Positions 57,050 through 64,000 of a stretch of 64,000 nt of DNA are shown here, one piece after another. Position numbers and translations under genes: made by a program. The notes under the pieces are model-generated. The model was not told the origin of the DNA. It ran no database searches and saw only the letters and a program-made list of their open reading frames with translations. The stretch is taken from contig OX387610.1 in the NCBI GenBank assembly GCA_947568835.1, forward strand, positions 3,341,001-3,405,000, written 5' to 3'. The stretch is from Protonemura montana. Its lineage: Eukaryota > Arthropoda > Insecta > Plecoptera > Nemouridae. How positions within the stretch are numbered: position 1 is the first letter of the stretch; each line of letters opens with the position of its first letter.

Positions 57050-57530
57050 CACTGAGTTTATAGTTTTAGTCAGAGTCACAAGGCTAATTTTAAACATTTT
57101 GCTGAGCAAACGAGGCCGGCAACACGTGGTAACGGTAAGTGCCACCCGATGGCGCTTGCTGCTGAACAAACTAGGCCGGCAACACGTGGTAACGGTAGGT
57201 GCCACCCGATGGCGCTTGCTGCTGAGCAAACGAGGCCGGCAACACGTGGTAACGGTAGGTGCCACCCGATGGCGCTTGCTGCTGAGCAAACGAGGCCGGC
57301 AACACGTGGTAACGGTAGGTGCCACCCGATGGCGCTTGCTGCCGAGCAAACGAGGCCGGTAACACGTGGTAATGGTAGGTGCCACCCGATGGCGCTTGCT
57401 GCTGAGCAAACGAGGCCGGCAATACGTGGTAACGGTAGGTGCCACACGATGGCGCTTGCTGCTGAGCAAACGAGGCCGTCAACACGTGGTAACGGTAGGT
57501 GCCACCCGATGGCGCTTGATGCTGAGCAAA
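57050..57530 (+). mobile_element. 60-bp minisatellite, 7 units, next to an end motif
   Basis: The end motif (AGTTTTAGTCAGAGTCACA, then GGCTAATTTTAAAC) is followed directly by the array. As at 56060, the conserved flank is missing. Confidence 0.92.
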
Positions 57531-58389
57531 CGTCCCGCCGTTTCGGGGCCATACCGGGCGAACCATTTGACTCAGAGGCAAACAAAAAAATTAGTCAACA
57601 ATAGAAATGATGTGGTCATCATCCTACCAAGTTTGGTCGATTTCTGAGAGGTGACGGTCAATTTCCCAAAAAAAAAATGATCGGATTGACATGGAATAAC
57701 CCATTAGCGCCAAAGTTCTAAACAGGGACCGGATTCGGAATCGGAATTTTTACTTTTAGTCAATTTAAATCGGAATCGGAATTTTCGATTTTACCGAAAA
57801 AATTATATTCAAAACTAGCACTTTGTCTAAGTGGTCTGTGGGCCGCACTGCTTGGTTTGCTATTTTGATAATTTGTATTTTTAACAATTCAAATAAAAAA
57901 TAAACATTTTTACTGCACGTTTTCTGGAATCGGAAGTTTCATTATAAGCTTTCCGGAATCGGAATCAAAAAACATAAAAATTCCTGTCCCTGGTTTGAAC
58001 TGACTTTGTAAGCCCAGTGACGTGACGGTCCCATCTCTGCCACCAGGCACCGTGCATGTTCCGAGCCAACAGACTCTAGCACAGAACGCCGTGCATTTCC
58101 CTCCAAACTGAAGGAAAGCGTGGAAAATATGACGGCAATTTTCCGATCAGCGCCGGCTGGATGCTCACAAATTCAGTTACGTGAATTTCACGCGAATTTC
58201 CAATATAAAAACTCGATTAAACGATCGCAGCGCTAGCGACGGGGATGCGTCGAACTGATGAAGTCGAGTGAAATCAGGCACGACGTTTCATGATTCAATC
58301 AAAGTGGCACGGAACGTGGGTTCGATCCCAGCCGACATACGACGGGAAGTCGAGGGCGAGCATATGAAGGATTTCTGCATTTAAGCTGT
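57531..58389. other. Small GGAATCGG repeats, tRNA-like relic, no gene seen
   Basis: Irregular GGAATCGGAA repeats lie at 57727-57795 and 57923-57965. A B-box-like GGGTTCGATCCCA lies at 58318-58330. Confidence 0.4.
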
Positions 58390-59140
58390 AATTATGATGA
58401 TGATGAACCTTATCTAGCCTAGAAGGGAGGAAGGGAAGCCCGGTGCCGGCACGTGGTCTACTCCTGTCGAAGACCAAGGGGACCACCGGCTTAAAGTTCC
58501 TTCCGAAGGACGGTACAACGCGAACAACAGGATTCCTCCACAAACCCATGCTGTCGAGAGGTTGATAAGCAAGGCGAGTGAAGTTGCTTTACTAACTTTC
58601 ATCCCTCCAACCTCTCTCCCGAACAGAACTGGCCATGTGTATGATTGTCACCCATTCAATACCTGACCCAGCGCAGTGTTGCTTAACTTTCATCCCTCCA
58701 ACCTCTCTCCCAAACTGAACTGGTCATGTGTATGATGGTCACCCATTCAATACCTGACCCAGCGCAGTGTTGCTTAACTTTCATCCCTCCAACCTCTCTC
58801 CCAAACAGAACTGGTCATGTGTATGATGGTCACCCATCCAATACCTGACCCAGCGCAGTGTTGCTTAACTTTCATCCCTCCAGCCTCTCTCCCAAACAGA
58901 ACTGGTCAAGTGTATGATGGTCACCCATCCAATACCTGACCCAGTGCAGTGTTGCTTAACTTTCATCCCTCCAACCTCTCTCCCGAACAGAGCTGGCCAT
59001 GTGTATGATGGTCACCCATTCAATACCTGACCCAGCGCAGTGTTGTTTAACTTTCATCCCTCCAACCTGTCTCCCGAACAGAACTGGTCATGTGTCTGAT
59101 GGTCACCCATCCAATACCTGACCCAGCGCAGTGTTGCTTA
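58390..59140 (-). mobile_element. 5S-derived SINE, minus strand, 6 head units
   Basis: Body (58410-58600) with head units from 58600 to 59140. The leader is lost at the right edge. The 3' tail is truncated near GATGATGAACC. Confidence 0.93.
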
Positions 59141-60292
59141 ACCTTTTGAGTAAGAGTGATAGACCAGATCACGGCCATCCCGAGTTCGCTGAAATGTAAA
59201 CTATTTTTCTTTTGACTAAACTACCCGAAGCTGAAATATCAATCAATGGCATGCATTTTGTATATGCTTATTTTTTTTTTGTGGAAAACGCTTTTTTTAA
59301 ATTATTATCACCTGAATGAAATCTAAAGCAACATGAACTGGCCCCGCTGATCGTCAGCAGTCAGAATAACGCATCGGACCTATCTATACCAATCGGTGCC
59401 ATTGTTTCCCATTGTTTCCCATTGTTTCCAGTTGCTTTGGCGCCCATGGATATCTCAATCACAGGCGAAGCGCAATTTTTTTTATCGCAGTGCAGATTTC
59501 CATTCATCGAATCAAGTCACTTGGAAAACTCATGGCTTTGCGATCGAAACATTTATTTCAATATCCATCCGCTTTTCCGGTCGCTTTTCCGGCCGCGTTT
59601 TTCAGCGTTGATTTCCCGCTGAACTTTACATTGCGAGTTTCCATATCTTAACTTGTGCATGCTACCGTATTTCTGATCAAGCAAGATCAAGCAAGATCAA
59701 GCAAGATCACGCAAGGGTCACGCAAGGATCACCTGGTCAATATCCATTTCCTTTTTTTAATTATATTCGATTTTGTAGAGAATTCAGCAATTGCATTTTC
59801 GAAAATTTTCTCCATAGATCATGGAAAAATCTCATTTGTAGCTGTTCTTATATTTTCCCTTGACCGGCACCGGGCTCACTCTCGGCTTCCTGCTAGGTCA
59901 CTGGAAAACTCCTGTCATTTGTAAGGGAATTAAAATGCTTATCAAACACTTATTTAATTCGCTCTTAATATCGCCGGACTAGTTGCCGTAACACAATAAC
60001 ACAATAAAAATGAATTTTACCGACGCCGATGCTTTCTACGTTTAGCTCAAGCGTGAATCCCGGGTTCTGGAATAAAGGGCAAAACACTGAAGCTCGTTTC
60101 ATGCAAAGGGAGCTCGACATTTTGTTGACCTGTGAATATTGCCAGAACTGCGCTAAATATGAGTAAACCGGCGCAAAACATCTTTGTTTGGTACACAAGA
60201 ACGCCACGGCAAGCAAACAGGACGCAAGTGGCGTGCAGACCTGTCAAGCACACCTTACAATGCCTAGCTTCGACTGCGGCTTGATCATTCAC
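59141..60292. other. Unassigned; minor short repeats
   Basis: Short direct repeats TTTCCCATTG (59405-59428) and AGATCAAGCA (59680-59710). Minus ORFs at 59965-60292 (one includes CAGLLIFSAVLAIF, a hydrophobic stretch) are unrecognised. Confidence 0.35.
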
Positions 60293-60932
60293 GTTGCATA
60301 GGATCTAGCCAGCTGATCTCAAATAACCTGGATAGAGCATAGGATCCAGCCAGCTGATGTCAAATAACCTGGATAGAGAATAGGATCCAGCCAGCTGATC
60401 TCAAATAACCTGGATAGAGCATAGGATCCAGTCAGCTGATCTCAAATAACCTGGATAGAGCATAGGATCCAGCCAGCTGATCTCAAATAACCTGGATAGA
60501 GCATAGGATCCAGCCAGCTGATCTCAAATAACCTGGATAGAGCACAGGATCCAGCTAGCTGATCTCAAATAACCTGGATAGAGCATAGGATCCAGCCAGC
60601 TGATCTCAAATAACCTGGATAGAGCATAGGATCCAGCCAGCTGATCTCAAATAACCTGGATAGAGCACAAGATCCAGCCAGCTGATCTCAAATAACCTGG
60701 ATAGAGCATAGGATCCAGCTAGCTGATCTCAAATAACCTGGATAGAGCATAGGATCCAGCCAGCTGATCTCAAATAACCTGGATAGAGCATAGGATCCAG
60801 CCAGCTGATCTCAAATAACCTGGATAGAGCACAAGATCCAGCCAGCTGATCTCAAATAACCTGGATAGAGCATAGGATCCAGCCAGCTGATCTCAAATAA
60901 CCTGGATAGAGCATAGGATCCAGCCAGCTGAT
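60293..60932 (-). repeat. 41-bp minisatellite (family A), about 15.6 copies, inverted
   Basis: Reverse complement of the unit at 1973 and 15967. Variants GAGCACAAGATCCAG and CAGCTAGCTG recur at regular multi-unit spacing, indicating block duplication. Confidence 0.97.
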
Positions 60933-61289
60933 TTATTATCCAAGTAATTGGAGGTTACGCCACTGGCTTTGACACCCGTGACAATCAGGCACGGTCCGCC
61001 TGACGGAAATAACAACAAGAGCGTCTAGTTGTCAGCCGACATGAAAGATCAAACAGCTTCTCTTTTTATCTCCCACCAACCGATTAAAAAGCGCTAGCGT
61101 CGCCTGCAAGGGGTCGCACCACGCCTATACAAGGGGTGGTGGGTGGGGGAGGGTTCTTTCATTTTACCCTGACTTAAGAGGGTCGCCCTGTCGTCTGTCG
61201 TCACCTCCCAACAATGATCCGCTCAATTTCTATCTGAGAAACTTCGCGATTTTCCAACAACTTTTTATAAGTTGACAGAAAAGTAAGTA
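60933..61289. other. No recognised feature
   Basis: Unassigned; includes a G-rich stretch at 61135-61150. Confidence 0.4.
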
Positions 61290-61910
61290 AGTAAGTAATT
61301 GTTTACAGTCTTTAAAATAAAAAATGATGTGCAAGACATGGTTAAACATCAAAATAAAAATAAAATAAAAATATATATACAATCTCGACAAATTATATAC
61401 CAAAGTGTAATTTAAATACTTGAATGCTATCAAATATACTTCGAGTAAGAATCTGTCGAAGTTTAGTCTTAAATTGTAACAAATTCAATGTCTTAACCTC
61501 CTCAGGTAAGCCATTATATAGCCGTTGTCCGGTATCATGAGCCAGGTTCTGGCATTGAGTGGGCGTTTGTTTCTTTGCATAAAGATTGTGCTTTTGTCGC
61601 GTTTCATGCTAATGCACCTCGCTGGTCTTTTTAAAGTTATTAATATTTGATTTTATAAAGATTAAGAGTCTATACATATATATATACACACAGGGCATTG
61701 TCATTATTTGTAAATGTTTAAAATAAGATTTGCACGATGTCTTCTGCGGCAGATGTAACATATTTCTTATAGCTCTTTTTTGGAGCTTAAAAATGTCGCT
61801 ATGGTCTAAGGAATTACCCCAAAAAATTATACCATAGGACATTTGGGACTCAAATATGCCATAGCATAGTTTCAATCGTGGATATACGTGACAACACGTT
61901 GGAAGCACCT
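61290..61910 (-). pseudogene. LINE 3' end (RT C-terminus)
   Basis: Minus strand 61908-61609 reads KLCYGIFESQMSYGIIFWGN, FKLQKRAIRNML and SCKSYFKHLQIMTMPCVY, the classic region after the RT domain of many arthropod LINEs. After one in-frame stop (near 61609) the same frame continues with NLYAKKQTPTQCQN, DTGQRLYNGLPEEVK and LLQFKTKLRQIL, ending at 61393-61395. An AAGT-type tail lies at 61284-61300. The copy is 5'-truncated and dead. It may or may not be the same family as the fragment at 5366, since they do not overlap. Confidence 0.85.
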
Positions 61911-61919
61911 GTCAAAAAC

Positions 61920-62540
61920 AGATGTTAAGCAACACTGCGCTGAGTCAGGTATTGGATGGGTGACCATCATACACATGACCAGTTCTGTTCGGGAGAGAGG
62001 TTGGAGGGATGAAAGTTAAGCAACACTGCGCTGAGTCACTGTTTTGGATGGGTGACCATCATACACATGACCAGTTCTGTTCGGGAGAGAGGTTGGAGGG
62101 ATGAAAGTTAAGCAACACTGCGCTGGGTCAGGTATTGGATGGGTGACCATCATACACATGACCAGTTCTGTTCGGGAGAGAGGTTGGAGGGATGAAAGTT
62201 AAGCAACACTGCGCTGAGTCACTGTATTGGATGGGTGACCATCATACACATGACCAGTTCTGTTCGGGAGAGAGGTTGGAGGAATGAAAGTTAGTACAGC
62301 AACTTTACTCGCCTTGCTTATCAACCTCTCGACAGCATGGATTTGTGGAGGAATCCTGTTGTTCGAGTTGTACCGTCCTTCGGAAGGGACGTTAAACCGG
62401 TGGTCCCCTTGGTGCTCTTCGACAGGAGTAGGCTACGTGCCGCCATCGGATTTCCCCTCCTCGCTTCAAGACTAGGTTAGGCTCATCATCATCCACTCAT
62501 TCACCGACGCCATTAGACCAGTGCCGCATGGCCAGATATA
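61920..62540 (+). mobile_element. 5S-derived SINE, 4 head units, near full length
   Basis: Four 91-bp head units (61922-62288), body (TCGACAGCATGGATTTGTGG) and tail block (CACCGACGCCATTAGACCAG, GCATGGCCAG), then an ATA-rich 3' end. The leader is missing; the first unit abuts the LINE fragment. Confidence 0.93.
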
Positions 62541-62552
62541 ATAATAATAATA

Positions 62553-62602
62553 CTAGGTGCTAGGGGTTGAAGAATGTCTCTGTGTTGTTGTTATAAGAGA
62601 TA
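62553..62602 (-). repeat. Single inverted unit of the 72-bp minisatellite
   Basis: TACTAGGTGCTAGGGGTTGA and ATGTCTCTGTGTTGTT are the reverse complement of part of the unit tandemly repeated at 21598-22415. Here it is present once. Confidence 0.85.
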
Positions 62603-63285
62603 AGATGAAGAATTGTTGACTGAAACAAAACACTAATTAAACAGCTGATCACAGAGCAGGACTTCCTGGAAGGGAAGGGGGAGTGGGGGGGGGGATAATC
62701 CCACGGGAAGCGAAGCGGGAAGCATCAGGTGTCTCGCGGTGGGATTCGCAGACAACTTGGGATGTTATGAATTGCAAAGACGTGGGAGGGGGGGCGGGGG
62801 GGGGGAGGAGCTCCAGTGGCGGAAGACTTGCGATATTGGCAAGGAACTTGCTGTTTTAGATTCCACAGATTAAGGTTTTACAACCACAGAGGATCGAAAG
62901 TGTCTTGGCTAAGATTTTCAAGTTTTGTTTAACATTGCAATTTAAATCAGATTTCATAAAAATGCTCGTGTTCCGCCACTGGTTTGCTTACCTGATGGCT
63001 GATTGGCCCAGTGGCGTCCACTGGGTGGTGATGGTGGGAAGTGGGTGGGGGGATGATGAAGTACCTACTGGCTGTGATATTAAAGCGTTATAACGTGCGA
63101 CTGGAGCGCTCCTGGCGGCCGCCACGTGGAACAGGTGTTTGAAAGTCGCTGGGGAAAGTTATAGATAAATATCAACGAGAATTAACTGTTTTAATCTATT
63201 CGAGCCCTGAGTTATGCATTCTAATTGTTGACGTCTTATTTTCGGTGATTGGCGCCATTTTGTTTCAATTTACTCTATTGTCATA
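62603..63285. other. G-rich tracts, no gene seen
   Basis: G-rich tracts lie at 62675-62695 and 62787-62808. No conserved ORF. Confidence 0.4.
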
Positions 63286-63655
63286 GGATGAAATCTTATT
63301 TAAATTGCAAACGCTTGCAATGCGCGGGGTATTTTATTATTAACAGCACTATAACCGTCTCAAAAATTGATGCCCAAACGGGGACTCGAACCCCGATCTC
63401 CACCTGTCGCGGGTGTTGCTCTGAACCATTGAGCTACTTGGACACCGGCTTTTTGAGACGATTTTAGTGTATTTGATGAGAATGACGGATCTCCAAGGAA
63501 TAGAACCAAGAGGCTGTGAATACTCACAGTCACTCTGATTCTAGTGACGCTATATCACGTCACAACCTGTCAAACTCGAATAACTCCAATTTTCGCTCCA
63601 ATTCCGGTTTGGGCATCAATTTTTGAGACGGTTGTAATGTTGTTAATAATAGAAA
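63286..63655 (-). mobile_element. tRNA-cassette element, complete with both inverted ends
   Basis: The left end is at 63286-63330. The inverted ends at about 63337-63382 (ACTATAACCGTCTCAAAAAT, TGATGCCCAAACGGG) and 63604-63650 (CCGGTTTGGGCATCAATTTT, TGAGACGGTTGTAATGTTG) enclose one minus-strand tRNA-like cassette and the GTGAATACTCACAG segment. This is the best copy for defining the whole element. Confidence 0.9.
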
Positions 63656-64000
63656 ACTCAATTGTCGATGAGCGAGCGAGCGTAGCGATAAATCGTCAAT
63701 AAATCTCGACCCAAAAATGTCACGTGCTGTTTATTTGAGAAAATCAATTTCCTTCTCGACGTGTTAAACGCAAAAAAAATGTTTACCATAAAGAACCTAG
63801 CCTAGCCTTTCAGGAAGAAAGATAAAGCTGGTGTAGGCAGTGAACGCGCGTCATCCGATCTATCCCCCCCTCTCTCCCACCCCCTTCCACCCCCAACAAC
63901 AGCCGCAAAGGAGAAAACACAAAGAAAGCCGGAAAATGTGTTCCGTCTTCAAAGAAAAGCTTGCTGAAAACTCGATCAGCGCTGCTTTGCCGGCGGCTGT
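63656..64000. other. No recognised feature
   Basis: Includes a C-rich stretch at 63865-63895. Runs to the window edge. Confidence 0.4.

Overview
This window is nuclear DNA of an animal, most likely an arthropod. Two conserved spliced eukaryotic genes are present, with GT-AG introns and no operon structure. There is a 0.5-kb tract of TTAGG-type repeats, the canonical arthropod telomere motif. A dominant SINE family carries a head that resembles arthropod-type 5S rRNA. The arthropod assignment is an inference, not a proof.

The genes lie in the first 11 kb, head to head. On the minus strand from 4957 off the left edge is IFT52, an intraflagellar-transport IFT-B core subunit; eight coding exons are visible and the 3' end is missing. 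On the plus strand at 7953-11068 is a complete five-exon VPS28, an ESCRT-I subunit of 221 residues. The roughly 3 kb between them holds a decayed LINE. Several introns of both genes are filled with minisatellites, SINE pieces and foldback elements, and the reading frame joins cleanly across every junction.

From 11.1 to 64 kb I recognise no host gene with confidence. The region is a mosaic of dispersed repeats and tandem arrays. (1) A 5S-rRNA-derived SINE occurs more than 15 times on both strands, often with its 91-bp promoter-bearing head repeated 2 to 9 times. (2) A tRNA-like cassette sits inside a terminal-inverted-repeat element, sometimes with its 5' half repeated 6-7 times at a 52-bp period. 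(3) An element family joins a conserved flank to a 60-bp minisatellite of 2 to 14 units. (4) Foldback elements have one arm amplified in tandem (47-bp and 92-bp units). (5) There are minisatellites of 41, 68 and 114 bp that recur at distant loci, some inverted, plus local arrays of 10, 15, 20, 40, 72 and 73 bp. (6) There are three LINE fragments. (7) A hairpin/MITE-like family recurs; one copy is nested in another repeat with a 17-bp target duplication.

The unifying theme is that nearly every dispersed repeat family here contains a module that has been multiplied in tandem. In the two Pol III-type families the multiplied module carries promoter blocks. Long open frames in the arrays are by-products of stop-free repeat units and are not annotated as genes. 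A few CpG-rich open stretches (17.4, 26.6, 47.5 kb) are given as weak exon candidates only.
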